A stretch of 64,000 nt of DNA from Bacteroidota bacterium (lineage in GTDB: Bacteria; Bacteroidota; Bacteroidia; Sphingobacteriales; Sphingobacteriaceae): contig JAEXHI010000005.1 of assembly GCA_023450085.1 (NCBI GenBank), positions 151,157 to 215,156 of the forward strand. The letters are read 5' to 3'. Of this stretch, positions 50,276-58,916 are shown piece after piece (positions within the stretch are counted from its first letter, which is position 1; each line of letters starts with the position of its first letter). A program made the translations under genes and the position numbers. The notes beneath the pieces are model-generated. The model searched no databases and was not told the DNA's origin. It saw nothing but the letters and a program-made list of their open reading frames with translations.

Positions 50276-51588
50276 TAAACTGTTTTTACTTCTCCTTCGT
50301 TGTAATCCTTAATATCAGTGACATAGTTGTTCAAAATCAGAAAATCAAACAAAGGTTTGGCTTCTGGTGATACAGGCATGTTTTCGGTAGTGATTACGGT
50401 GTTGGTCTTTTTATCTAAGAAAGGATAAGCAAATAACCTTACGTTTCTGCTAAACATGTCATTTACATAACTTAATAAGTGTCCAGTATAGTTTTCTCCA
50501 AAATTAGCAGAATTGAATACGAACTTTAAGTTGTTGATGTTGGTAGACATGCCTACACTTTTTGGCTTACATTTATCGAGGTATTTGGCCAATCTATTTT
50601 TACGAGTAAAGTTAGATACAATTACAAAGTTGCCTGTTTTACACATTTCCTCTGCCCTTTTCGCTACTACTTCTAAATCAATATCGTCTGGTGTTTCTTG
50701 TGCCGAAGTTAATACGTTGGTGATCAAAACCTCAATCATCACAATCATATTGTGGTCTTGCACGTTGTTGATCAGTTTGAATTGATCAGTAGCTTTGTTA
50801 AATAAGCTAAAGTTAGGGTTTGATTTTTGGCCGTATTTGGTCCTTAGGATCATTACGTCCTTTTTATAAAGTAAATCTTTAGCTTGTCTAGGATGCGCGT
50901 CAGCATCAAAAATGGCCGCTGTAGAGAAATCCTTAACAATCAAGTATAGGTTTAACAGTAGGTTGTTAATGTTTTTAAATGCAGGTCCTTGAACTGAAAT
51001 TAAATCGATTTCTACAGAACCTACGTTCAGGTTGTCAACCAAGGACTCGATCATTTTTTTAGGATCGTTCGCATAGTAAAAAGCAGCGTATATTAAGTTT
51101 ACACCAATCATTCCCAAAACACGTTGTTGCATCTGTACATCGGTGTCCAACAAGCGTACGTGGAAATAAATTTCATTCGGTGATTCGCCTGGTTCGCTTT
51201 GGAATCTAAGACCAACCCAGCCATGCGGGTCATTGGTACGGGTGTAGTTAAGTGTAGTAACCGTATTTGCGAAAGCAAAAAAGGTTTTTTCCTTGTGCTT
51301 TTCACCTTTCAATCTATCAATAAGCAATGCGTATTCATGGTCGAGCATTTTAAGTAGTCTATTTTGACTTACATATCTGCCCGATTCTTCTGCTCCATAA
51401 ATCTCGTCGCTAAAAGTCATATCATAAGCAGAGATGGTTTTTGCTACGGTTCCTGAGGCTGCTCCAACATTGAAGAATGCTCTTGAAACTTCCTGTCCTG
51501 CACCTATTTCTGCAAAAGTGCCATAAATTTTAGGGTTGAGATTAATTTTTAGTGCTTTACGCTTGATATCGATGATTTCCTGTTGCAT
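50275..51588 (-). CDS. Conserved protein of unknown function
   Basis: 437 residues, full-length reading with ATG start. N-terminal INLNPKIYGTFAEIGAGQEV and FFNVGAASGTVAKTISAYDM are strongly patterned, and the middle (GVNLIYAAFYYANDPKKMIE, VGSVEIDLISVQGPAF) looks like an alpha/beta enzyme. Databases sometimes give relatives nucleotide-adenylyltransferase names, but I see no HxGH motif to support that. Coupled to rlmF. Worth annotation effort. Confidence 0.75.
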   Translation of the reverse strand: MQQEIIDIKRKALKINLNPKIYGTFAEIGAGQEVSRAFFNVGAASGTVAKTISAYDMTFSDEIYGAEESGRYVSQNRLLKMLDHEYALLIDRLKGEKHKEKTFFAFANTVTTLNYTRTNDPHGWVGLRFQSEPGESPNEIYFHVRLLDTDVQMQQRVLGMIGVNLIYAAFYYANDPKKMIESLVDNLNVGSVEIDLISVQGPAFKNINNLLLNLYLIVKDFSTAAIFDADAHPRQAKDLLYKKDVMILRTKYGQKSNPNFSLFNKATDQFKLINNVQDHNMIVMIEVLITNVLTSAQETPDDIDLEVVAKRAEEMCKTGNFVIVSNFTRKNRLAKYLDKCKPKSVGMSTNINNLKFVFNSANFGENYTGHLLSYVNDMFSRNVRLFAYPFLDKKTNTVITTENMPVSPEAKPLFDFLILNNYVTDIKDYNEGEVKTV

Positions 51589-51981
51589 GGCGCAAAATTA
51601 CTAAAATCACTGCATTCCTGTAGGGTGTCGTTTAATTTGGTTTGTTTCTAAACTAGAATATTTGATGGATGATGGAGCTTTTTACATTGGCGCTGTATTA
51701 GCAAGCCTGCCATGAGCATTGTTTTTGCATTATAAACCTGGTAGTAGCGAGCACGTAGGCATAGCCGAAGTAAAGCGAATAACGGGGCTTTCTGCTAAGC
51801 TTGCTTCTGTATTTGCTTTTCCAATTAAAGCGGTAATTAAACTCGGCAGTCTTTGACCATCCCTCTGAGAGAGGGGAATTTAGGGAGTGCTATCTGGCTA
51901 AAACAAAACAAGGGCAACATTTTTCAATGCGCCCTTGCAACCTTAAACTCGCTACCCAAAATGGGTAATCAAACCATTGTA
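51589..51981. other. Gene-free spacer, 393 nt
   Basis: Between the unknown-function gene (minus, start 51588) and hsp20 (minus, stop 51982). Contains a degenerate CCCTCT/AGAGGG hairpin (51861-51875) and the hsp20 terminator. 51700-51850 has no ORF, though its base composition is mixed like decayed coding sequence; I cannot name a parent. Confidence 0.5.
51899..51937 (-). terminator. hsp20 terminator
   Basis: CAAGGGC/GCCCTTG stem (51909-51915 with 51931-51937), followed on the minus strand by TTTTGTTTT, 45 nt after the hsp20 stop. Confidence 0.8.
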
Positions 51982-52416
51982 TTATGAAACTACAATTTCT
52001 TTATGCTCGTCTTTTGCTTTCTCTTTTTTACCGATGGTAATGTTCAATACTCCATTGATGTATTCCGCATTAATCTTTTCTGTATCAACTCCTTCTGGTA
52101 ATACAAATGATCTTGCAAAAGAGAAATATTCAAACTCTTTACGAGAGTAATCTTTTTGTTGATCCGTTTGTTCATTTCTCTTTTCTGCCCAAACAGAAAG
52201 CTGGTCTTTTTTCAACTCTATTTTAAAGTCTTCTTTGTTTAATCCTGGTGCAGCTAATTCAATTTTAAAATCTTCTGTAGTTTCTAAGATATTTACAGCT
52301 GGCATTTTGCTAACGCCATAGTTTTTATTTAAGGCATCGCTAAACAAAGAGTCGAATACGTTGTTAAAGTATGGTGCTGTGTTTCTGGTTCTGTTGTTGA
52401 ATTTTACTAAGCTCAT
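51982..52416 (-). CDS. Small heat-shock protein (Hsp20/alpha-crystallin)
   Basis: 144 residues. Alpha-crystallin domain about 40-135: NILETTEDFKIELAAPGLNK, SFVLPEGVDTEKINAEYING, VLNITIGKKEKAK. ATP-independent holdase in the cytosol. The upstream region of the ATG has AAATTACGGAGGAATATAAA, i.e. a strong Shine-Dalgarno GGAGGA, unusual for this phylum and fitting a highly expressed stress gene. Own terminator; single-gene unit. Confidence 0.95.
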   Translation of the reverse strand: MSLVKFNNRTRNTAPYFNNVFDSLFSDALNKNYGVSKMPAVNILETTEDFKIELAAPGLNKEDFKIELKKDQLSVWAEKRNEQTDQQKDYSRKEFEYFSFARSFVLPEGVDTEKINAEYINGVLNITIGKKEKAKDEHKEIVVS

Positions 52417-52494
52417 TTTTATATTCCTCCGTAATTTTTTAATTTTTTTATTGATAATTATCTCTATTCAAAGCGTGTTCCAATCCGATAAAAT

Positions 52495-52977
52495 ATGATA
52501 TTTAAGACATTTTGGCGTAAAAAAGAAAAATCAGAAGACAAAAAGTCAGTTTTTGAAAGTAAGACAGACATATTTAAGTATAGAACAGATTTAGAAATGC
52601 GCTTTACCGATTTGGATATGATGGGGCATGTGAACAATGCCATGTATTTTACGTATATGGAAATTGGACGTACCAAGTATTGGATGCAAGCCATACAGTG
52701 GGATTGGAAAAAAACGGGTGTTGTGATTGGACAGGCAAGCATCAATTACCTAAAGCCACTGCATTTGGGTGATAAGATCAGTATTTATGTACGTACCTCA
52801 CGTATTGGCAATACCAGTTTCGATTTGGAATACATGATAGTGAAAATGGTTAATGGCGAAGAAGTGATTTGTAGTAAAGGAAAAACCGTTTGCGTGGTTT
52901 ACGATTATGAAAGTAAAAGCCCCGTGGCCATTCCTGATAGAGAGCGTAGCAAAATGATTGAGTTTGAACAGCTATAG
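52495..52977 (+). CDS. Acyl-CoA thioesterase (4HBT family)
   Basis: 160 residues. Basic N-terminal extension (KTFWRKKEKSEDKKS), then the hotdog fold with RFTDLDMMGHVNNAMYFTYM (D41, H45) and QASINYLKPLHLGDKISIYV. Third thioesterase of its kind in the window. Divergent from hsp20, 78 nt apart. Confidence 0.88.
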   Translation: MIFKTFWRKKEKSEDKKSVFESKTDIFKYRTDLEMRFTDLDMMGHVNNAMYFTYMEIGRTKYWMQAIQWDWKKTGVVIGQASINYLKPLHLGDKISIYVRTSRIGNTSFDLEYMIVKMVNGEEVICSKGKTVCVVYDYESKSPVAIPDRERSKMIEFEQL

Positions 52978-53016
52978 ATAGATTTAAGATCAGATAATTG
53001 TTTGGTGATGCTTAAT

Positions 53017-53454
53017 TTATGCTATAATTTGCTTTAAATGGTATTCTAAATGCTCCACATAATCAATAATTAGGAATTCCAGCGTCAATAAATTTTCACC
53101 TATTTTGATTTGCTTTGATAAATTTTCTTCCGGTATTCGGTTGATAATTTCAATAAGCTGTTTGTTATATATTGTCCAAAAAGAAATAATTTGATTGCTT
53201 TCAATTTCTTGATAGAAGTTGAATTCATTCCATTTGTTTTGGTCGTAACGGATTTCAGGTTGAAGTTCGAATTGTCCTCGAATAAATCTTTGGTGGTTGT
53301 TAGTGGCGCTATCTATTAAATGTCCAAGAATTTCCTTTTTGCTCCATTTATTAGGTGAAAGCTTGGCGGACATATTTTCTTCGCCAATTCTTGCCAATAA
53401 ATCTGGATATTTATTAGTGATATCATAAAGTCGACTTATGGCTTTTTTAATCAT
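53017..53454 (-). CDS. DinB-like four-helix protein
   Basis: 145 residues from ATG 53454, chosen because the longer form (53484) would overlap folB. DinB/YfiT-like metal ligands: H in KEILGHLIDSATNNHQRF and the pair in YVEHLEYHLKQIIA. Members are metal-dependent thiol transferases or of unknown function. Follows folB closely (16 nt) on the same strand and may be co-transcribed with it. Confidence 0.82.
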   Translation of the reverse strand: MIKKAISRLYDITNKYPDLLARIGEENMSAKLSPNKWSKKEILGHLIDSATNNHQRFIRGQFELQPEIRYDQNKWNEFNFYQEIESNQIISFWTIYNKQLIEIINRIPEENLSKQIKIGENLLTLEFLIIDYVEHLEYHLKQIIA

Positions 53455-53470
53455 AACGCATTTTAGGAAT

Positions 53471-53845
53471 TTAAAATGATCCAAAAGGATCTGCTTTGTA
53501 GCTCAATTCCACAAAAGAGTGCCCTATTTCTCCAGGCATTGGTGGGTTCATTTTTCTAATGCCCACTTTCGCAGTAAGAATAAATGGGTAGTTCACTTTT
53601 ATTTCTTCTAGGATATTACTAACCACCGTTTCGAGCATTTTTTGCGTTTGCTTCATTTCTTTAAGGATGATTTGGTTAAGCACTTCGTAGTTAACCGTCT
53701 TTTCTATATTTTCCGTGTCGCCCTTAGGTTTAAAAGTCACTTCAGCATCTACCATAAAATTACAGCCAATCAAATGCTCTTCAGGATAAAAACCATGAAA
53801 AGCATGACATCTTACATCTCTTAGCGCAACGGTTTGTATATACAT
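53471..53845 (-). CDS. folB: Dihydroneopterin aldolase
   Basis: 124 residues. T-fold enzyme of folate synthesis, splitting 7,8-dihydroneopterin to 6-hydroxymethyl-dihydropterin and glycolaldehyde. VALRDVRCHAFHGFYPEEHL at the N-terminus, TVNYEVLNQIILKEM and GIRKMNPPMPGEIGHSFVEL near the end, with the usual Glu/Lys region. ATG start. No other folate gene in the window. Confidence 0.93.
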   Translation of the reverse strand: MYIQTVALRDVRCHAFHGFYPEEHLIGCNFMVDAEVTFKPKGDTENIEKTVNYEVLNQIILKEMKQTQKMLETVVSNILEEIKVNYPFILTAKVGIRKMNPPMPGEIGHSFVELSYKADPFGSF

Positions 53846-53908
53846 TTCAACTTAAAGTTTGGTAGCGCAATATTAGCTAAATTTTATTTAGGGATTGAGG
53901 TATTTTGC

Positions 53909-53916
53909 TAACTTTG
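53909..53916 (+). promoter_or_regulatory. -7 box TAACTTTG, with TTTA 18 nt upstream
   Basis: TAnnTTTG match 46 nt before the acyl-CoA dehydrogenase ATG at 53963. Confidence 0.5.
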
Positions 53917-53962
53917 GAAGACAACCATTTATAAACCATTAATCTGCTAAACCTATTTAAAA

Positions 53963-55153
53963 ATGAGTAAATCTGCTAAAAAAGACCTTTACGAAGCACC
54001 TGATTATTATTTGTTAGATGAGCTATTATCTGAAGAACATTTGTTGATTAGATCAACAGTAAGAGATTGGGTGAAAAAAGAAGTAAGTCCAATTATTGAA
54101 GATTATGCGCAACGTGCGGAGTTCCCTAGACAGCTCATTAAAGGTTTGGGCGAAATTGGTGCCTTTGGTCCTACCATTCCTGTTGAATATGGCGGTGCCG
54201 GCTTAGATTATACAGCTTACGGGATCATTATGCAGGAAATTGAGCGTGGAGATTCTGGGATTCGTTCTACAGCTTCTGTTCAGGGTTCCTTGGTGATGTA
54301 CCCTATTTATGCTTACGGTACCGAAGAGCAACGTAAAAAATATTTGCCAAAATTAGCTACAGGTGAGCTAATGGGCTGTTTTGGATTAACTGAACCTGAT
54401 CATGGTTCTAATCCAGGAGGCATGGTGAGTAATATCAAAGATAAGGGCGACCACTATTTGTTGAATGGTGCCAAAATGTGGATCTCTAATGCTCCTTTTG
54501 CCGATATCGCGGTGGTTTGGGCAAAAGATGAAGAAGGTAAAATCAGAGGGATGGTGTTAGAACGCGGTATGGAAGGTTTTACTACTCCAGAAACACATAA
54601 CAAATGGAGCTTGAGAGCTTCGGCTACTGGCGAGCTGGTATTTGATAATGTAAAAGTGCCTAAAGAAAATGTATTTCCAGAGATAAAGGGCTTGAAAGGG
54701 CCTTTGGGATGTTTAAACCAAGCTCGTTATGGCATTGCTTGGGGAGCCTTGGGTGCTGCTATGGATTGCTATGATACGGCTTTGCGTTATTCCAAAGAGC
54801 GTGTTCAATTTGGTAAACCTATTGGTGGTTTTCAGTTGCAACAGAAAAAGCTTGCCGAAATGATTACCGAAATTACCAAAGGCCAGTTATTGGTTTGGCG
54901 TCTAGGTCAACTGAAAAGTGAAAATAGAGCCTCTGCAGAGCAGATTTCAATGGCTAAGCGTAATAGTGTGGAGATTGCTTTGGATATTGCCCGTAATGCT
55001 CGTCAAATGCTGGGTGGTATGGGAATTACTGGTGAATATTCGATCATGCGTCATATGATGAATCTTGAATCGGTAGTGACTTATGAAGGTACACATGATG
55101 TACATTTACTCATTACTGGTATGGATGTGACCGGAATTAACGCTTTTAAATAA
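53963..55153 (+). CDS. Acyl-CoA dehydrogenase, glutaryl-CoA dehydrogenase-like
   Basis: 396 residues. FAD-dependent oxidation of acyl-CoA. GCFGLTEPDHGSNPGGMVSN, LRASATGELVFDNVKVPKEN, YSKERVQFGKPIGGFQLQQK, and the catalytic base E375 in VVTYEGTHDVH, as in GCDH. Substrate glutaryl-CoA (lysine/tryptophan breakdown) is likely from family similarity; a link to kynureninase in the window is only suggestive. Single-gene unit. Confidence 0.9.
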   Translation: MSKSAKKDLYEAPDYYLLDELLSEEHLLIRSTVRDWVKKEVSPIIEDYAQRAEFPRQLIKGLGEIGAFGPTIPVEYGGAGLDYTAYGIIMQEIERGDSGIRSTASVQGSLVMYPIYAYGTEEQRKKYLPKLATGELMGCFGLTEPDHGSNPGGMVSNIKDKGDHYLLNGAKMWISNAPFADIAVVWAKDEEGKIRGMVLERGMEGFTTPETHNKWSLRASATGELVFDNVKVPKENVFPEIKGLKGPLGCLNQARYGIAWGALGAAMDCYDTALRYSKERVQFGKPIGGFQLQQKKLAEMITEITKGQLLVWRLGQLKSENRASAEQISMAKRNSVEIALDIARNARQMLGGMGITGEYSIMRHMMNLESVVTYEGTHDVHLLITGMDVTGINAFK

Positions 55154-55238
55154 AAATTAGCGAAGTGAAAAGCGTTTAGGGGGTGGCGTTGATAAAGCGA
55201 AATCGCCAAACACCATCCCCTAAACAATAAATATAACA

Positions 55239-55628
55239 ATGAAAACATTTAAAAAATATATCCTCCTGCCCGCTCCTCCCGAAGAAGTTTATTTAGGTTT
55301 AACCAAGGCACAAAGCATCCAGTTATGGACAGGTGCCGAAGTGGAGTTTACGGAAGAAGTAGATACTGAATTTTCTTTTTGGGATGGTGATATTGTAGGG
55401 AAAAATCTGGAATTGGAACCTGGGAAAAAGATTGTGCAACAATGGTACTTTGGTGAAGAGAATGAACCTTCTATCGTGACTATAAAATTGCACCCAGATA
55501 AAAAAGGAACCTCTTTAGAGTTTGTGCAAACCAATATTCCTGATGAAGATTTTGAAGAATTTACGGAAGGAATTAAGGAGTACTATTTAGGTGGTTTGGC
55601 AGATTTCTTTGAGCTGGAATACGAATAG
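55239..55628 (+). CDS. SRPBCC domain protein (AHSA1-like)
   Basis: 129 residues, one START-like helix-grip fold: KKYILLPAPPEEVYLGLTKA, VEFTEEVDTEFSFWDGDIVG and PDEDFEEFTEGIKEYYLGGL. Acidic. No signal peptide (cytosolic), unlike the SRPBCC protein at 30711. Ligand unknown. 33 nt before the next gene's start. Confidence 0.85.
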   Translation: MKTFKKYILLPAPPEEVYLGLTKAQSIQLWTGAEVEFTEEVDTEFSFWDGDIVGKNLELEPGKKIVQQWYFGEENEPSIVTIKLHPDKKGTSLEFVQTNIPDEDFEEFTEGIKEYYLGGLADFFELEYE

Positions 55629-55661
55629 CCATTGAGGACCTATGAACGTATACTAAAAACG

Positions 55662-56030
55662 ATGACAAAAGATGAAATCTTAGGTTTAGAGGATAAGCTT
55701 TACAAGGCTATTAAAGAAAGTGATGTACAGGTGCTAGATGAGTTATTGCATGAAGATTTGCTTTTTATCAGTCCAAATCGAGAGGTAATAACCAAAGAAA
55801 TTGACTTAAATACCTATCGCGATGGCGATTTGGATATAAATGAACTTGTTCCTAAGGTTGAAAACCTAAACATTATCGATGATTTGGCAGTAATTACCTT
55901 AACCATAGACTTAAAAGGGAGTTACAAGACACAATCATTTGAGGCTAAATATCGTTATATCCGATTTTGGAAGAAGTTTTCTGAAGGCATTAAAGTTATT
56001 GGTGGAAGCGGAACTCAAATTCAAGTTTAA
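55662..56030 (+). CDS. NTF2-like (DUF4440) protein
   Basis: 122 residues from ATG 55662; the TTG upstream at 55632 would extend it by ten residues without support. SnoaL/NTF2 fold: ILGLEDKLYKAIKESDVQVL, DELLHEDLLFISPNREVITK, LAVITLTIDLKGSYKTQSFE, YRFWKKF-type end. Small cone-shaped domain used as enzyme or binding scaffold; function unknown. Confidence 0.8.
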   Translation: MTKDEILGLEDKLYKAIKESDVQVLDELLHEDLLFISPNREVITKEIDLNTYRDGDLDINELVPKVENLNIIDDLAVITLTIDLKGSYKTQSFEAKYRYIRFWKKFSEGIKVIGGSGTQIQV

Positions 56031-56055
56031 GTAGTTAAATCCATAAAAAGATAAG

Positions 56056-56409
56056 ATGTTAAGCGAACTCGATCATTTTTATCTAAAGCAAGAAGAACCC
56101 CTTAAAAGTACTTTTTTGGCCTTAAGGGATATCATTCTGTCCGTGGATAAGGATATTACTCCCGAGTGGAAATACAAACTCCCCTTCTTTTATTACCGAG
56201 GTAAAATGCTTTGCTATTTATGGGTGCATAAAAAACACCACCATCCCTATATTGGCTTTGTGGATGGACATTTACTGCACGACGAAGATTTATTGGTGGA
56301 AAAACGAGCAAGAATGAAAATTTTGTTGGTAAATCCCGATGAAGACTTGCCTGTGGAAAAAATTAACACCCTGTTAAAAGAGGTTTTGTATCTTCGGGCC
56401 AATAGATAA
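56056..56409 (+). CDS. DUF1801 (YdhG-like) protein
   Basis: 117 residues: DHFYLKQEEPLKSTFLALRD, PEWKYKLPFFYYRGKMLCYL, WVHKKHHHPYIGFVDGHLLH. Relatives of the Bacillus frataxin-like YdhG and iron-chaperone group; here the His cluster (KKHHHP) could bind metal. Function inferred only from the family. 25 nt after the previous gene. Confidence 0.82.
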   Translation: MLSELDHFYLKQEEPLKSTFLALRDIILSVDKDITPEWKYKLPFFYYRGKMLCYLWVHKKHHHPYIGFVDGHLLHDEDLLVEKRARMKILLVNPDEDLPVEKINTLLKEVLYLRANR

Positions 56410-56420
56410 ATTACCCTTTC

Positions 56421-57227
56421 ATGAAACGCCTTTTATATTTAGTACTCCTTTTAGCTATTTCCTCTCTTAGTTCTTGCACTCGATACCTGTTTCCTGCTAC
56501 AGCGGGCCAAGACGTTGTTTATCAGCCTAAACCAATGGTTGCGGATAGTGTGAGGTCAAAATTTAATATTACTGGAGGTTTGGCGGGTACAGATGGTATT
56601 CATGATGAAGGTGATGTAACTTTGGGTTATTTAAGTTTGACCCAAGCCCATACTTTTAAAAGTATCAATTTTTCTTACGGTGTGTTAGGGTATTTTGGTA
56701 AAGCGACTAAAACTTACGTTCCCGAGAATCCTAAAGAAGGTGACCTCCCTCCTTTTAACAAATCTACTGCTGGCTTGGGCATCCATACTTCTATTGGTTA
56801 TCATATCACTTCTGATCGAGGAAATACGGATTACAGGATTATTAACTGGGAAAATGCCTTGACTAGAGAATTTGGAGAGTACCTTGATTTTAGAAACCAG
56901 CTTTATGGCAATCTCACTTATAAGAGATTAATGGTTTCCAGAAACAAATTATTGTGGACCACAGGCCTTTCTACTGAGATTATATTTCACCATAGAAAAG
57001 ATAAAAATATTAAACATGCTTTTAAATTGTTCATTGGAGGCTCACCGAATTTGGGCAAGAGCTTTGATCATAAGGAAAAAATAGCAAATTATGCTTTGAA
57101 TGACTCAGAAGTTGGTCGTGGTAATTTCCAATTGACGTATTTCTTTTCTTTCAAGCAGTTTAACCTTACTGCACAAACTGATTTTTCGCATCTTTCGGCA
57201 AGCATTGGCTTGGGTTATTCTTTCTAA
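56421..57227 (+). CDS. Hypothetical outer-membrane-type lipoprotein
   Basis: 268 residues. Lipoprotein signal with lipobox LSSC (C19) in AISSLSSCTRYLF. Thereafter beta-strand rich with G/Y/F ends (GVLGYFGKATKTYVP, FSLTAQTDFSHLSASIGLGY-type C-terminus), like an OM beta-barrel or lipoprotein found only in Bacteroidota. Not further recognised. Gene follows DUF1801 by 11 nt. Confidence 0.75.
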   Translation: MKRLLYLVLLLAISSLSSCTRYLFPATAGQDVVYQPKPMVADSVRSKFNITGGLAGTDGIHDEGDVTLGYLSLTQAHTFKSINFSYGVLGYFGKATKTYVPENPKEGDLPPFNKSTAGLGIHTSIGYHITSDRGNTDYRIINWENALTREFGEYLDFRNQLYGNLTYKRLMVSRNKLLWTTGLSTEIIFHHRKDKNIKHAFKLFIGGSPNLGKSFDHKEKIANYALNDSEVGRGNFQLTYFFSFKQFNLTAQTDFSHLSASIGLGYSF

Positions 57228-57271
57228 AACAAATTCCCTTAATTGCTGTTCCCTAAATAAAATCAAGTATC

Positions 57272-57487
57272 ATGGGAAAATCATTGGGTGTTTTATTAAT
57301 CGTAATCGGTTTAATCATGTTGGTATGGAGCGGTTTTACCTATACCAAAAAGGAAAAAATCATTGATGCAGGCGCTATTGAAATTACTGCAAACAAACAA
57401 GAAACGGTAAACTGGCCGCCTTATGTAGGTGTAATAGCCATGGTTGCTGGAGTGGTGATTTATGTAGCCGCTAAACGTAGACAATAA
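57272..57487 (+). CDS. Small two-helix membrane protein
   Basis: 71 residues with two hydrophobic segments (about 5-24, GVLLIVIGLIMLVWSGFTYT, and 48-66, PPYVGVIAMVAGVVIYVAAK) joined by a polar loop containing KKEKIIDAGAIEITANKQ. Resembles DUF3185-type small proteins. Basic C-terminus KRRQ. Role unknown. Confidence 0.75.
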   Translation: MGKSLGVLLIVIGLIMLVWSGFTYTKKEKIIDAGAIEITANKQETVNWPPYVGVIAMVAGVVIYVAAKRRQ

Positions 57488-57521
57488 AAAAAAGCCAGCT
57501 AACGGTTACGTTTCACTGGCT
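57486..57521 (-). terminator. Terminator reading on the minus strand
   Basis: Minus-strand stem AGCCAG/CTGGCT with inner AACG/CGTT, followed by TTTTTTTT. It lies 230 nt after the lysA stop, beyond the tandem repeats, overlapping the end of the small membrane gene on the other strand. Confidence 0.65.
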
Positions 57522-57556
57522 CTAATAATGCAAGGTTTTTTGTTTGAATTTTGTTT

Positions 57557-57718
57557 TTGAACCATTAAGAAATTAAATTTCATTAAGAACATGGCTTAAT
57601 TTCCTTAACTCCTTAATGTTTTATATTTTAAGACCAAAGCAGTTCTGTATTTGAACCATTAAGAAATTAAATTTCATTAAGAACAAGGCTTAATTTTCTT
57701 AATTCCTTAATGTTTTAT
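57557..57718. repeat. Two tandem palindromic units CATTAAGAAATTAAATTTC
   Basis: Copy 1 57557-57624, copy 2 57651-57718, nearly identical (TTGAACCATTAAGAAATT, then CATTAAGAACAWGGCTTAAT, CCTTAATGTTTTAT). Each is itself an imperfect inverted repeat (CATTAAG...CTTAATG). Located after the lysA stop. Confidence 0.8.
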
Positions 57719-57751
57719 TCAGATTATTTTAGCTCCTTAATAGTTCTCTAT

Positions 57752-58912
57752 CTAAGATGAAGCAACGTCATCACTGGTTACCGTTACAATCGCATCACGC
57801 AAGTTATAGTTAGAAGCCATCACCTCTCCATAAGCACCAGTACTCCTAATGGCAATCAAATCGTTTCTAAAAGTCTCTGGCAAAGCTACTTCTTTCCCAA
57901 AGCAGTCGGTACTTTCGCAAATTGGACCTACTACGTCATATTTAACTGAATTTGAATTTTGACTCAAATTCTCAATCTGATGGTAAGCTTGGTAAAGCGC
58001 AGGACGCATCAATTCGGTCATTCCTGCATCCAATACGATGAAGTTCTTTTTCTTCCCGTTTTTCACATAAAGTACACGACTAATTAATGATGATGATTGA
58101 CCAACCAATGCCCTACCTAGTTCAAAATGTACTTCTTGATATGGTTTAATTTCTAGGAAATCCGAGAAAATCTTGAAATAAGCTTCAAAGTCAGGGATTT
58201 GTGCATTTGGATGATGGTAGTCAATTCCCAAGCCTCCACCTACATTTAATATCTTAACGGTGAAACCTTTATCTTCAAACCAAGCGGCAAACTCATTCAC
58301 CCTCACGCAAAGGTTTTTGTATACGTCTAAATTGGTAATCTGCGAACCAATATGAAAATGGATTCCCATAAATTCCAAATTGGTTGATGCATTTAAGATT
58401 TCTGCTGCTGCTGGCATATCCCACGAATTAATGCCAAACTTGTTTTCATCCAAGCCAGTGGTAATGTTCGCGTGGGTATGGGCATCAACGTTAGGATTAA
58501 TGCGGATAGCCACCTTTGCCGTTTTCTGTTTCTTTGCAGCCAAGCCGTTAATGACTTCCAATTCCTGCAATGACTCTACATTAAAGCAAAAAATATCTTG
58601 GTCCAAAGCATAGTTAATTTCTTTGTCCGATTTTCCTACTCCTGCAAAAACCACCTTATTTTTAGGAAAGCCACTTTCAATTGCTTTTCTGACTTCTCCA
58701 CCGCTAACACAGTCGGCGCCAAAGCCAGTTGCTTTAATTTGTGCCAAAACTTTATCGTTAAAGTTGGCTTTCATGGCGTAGTGCACATGGAAATTATAGG
58801 TGTTTGCCGCATTACTACAAGCTTCTAGCGTCTCACGCAATAGGTTAAGGTCGTAATAATAAAATGGCGTTTCTAAATTCGAAAAATGTGCTATATCTTT
58901 ATCCGAAAACAT
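57752..58912 (-). CDS. lysA: Diaminopimelate decarboxylase
   Basis: 386 residues from ATG 58912, preferred over 58933 because MSINFKI is unconserved and would overlap the small gene on the other strand. PLP lysine K48 (HVHYAMKANFN), then VVFAGVGKSDKEINYALD, GIHFHIGSQITNLDVYKNLC and CESTDCFGKEVALPE. Last step of lysine synthesis, making L-lysine from meso-DAP. Co-directional with lysC upstream. Confidence 0.95.
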   Translation of the reverse strand: MFSDKDIAHFSNLETPFYYYDLNLLRETLEACSNAANTYNFHVHYAMKANFNDKVLAQIKATGFGADCVSGGEVRKAIESGFPKNKVVFAGVGKSDKEINYALDQDIFCFNVESLQELEVINGLAAKKQKTAKVAIRINPNVDAHTHANITTGLDENKFGINSWDMPAAAEILNASTNLEFMGIHFHIGSQITNLDVYKNLCVRVNEFAAWFEDKGFTVKILNVGGGLGIDYHHPNAQIPDFEAYFKIFSDFLEIKPYQEVHFELGRALVGQSSSLISRVLYVKNGKKKNFIVLDAGMTELMRPALYQAYHQIENLSQNSNSVKYDVVGPICESTDCFGKEVALPETFRNDLIAIRSTGAYGEVMASNYNLRDAIVTVTSDDVASS

Positions 58913-58916
58913 AATC

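Noticed and set aside
50275..51588. Nucleotide adenylyltransferase annotation
   Set aside because: The HxGH and ISSTxxR motifs of that family are not present in the sequence.
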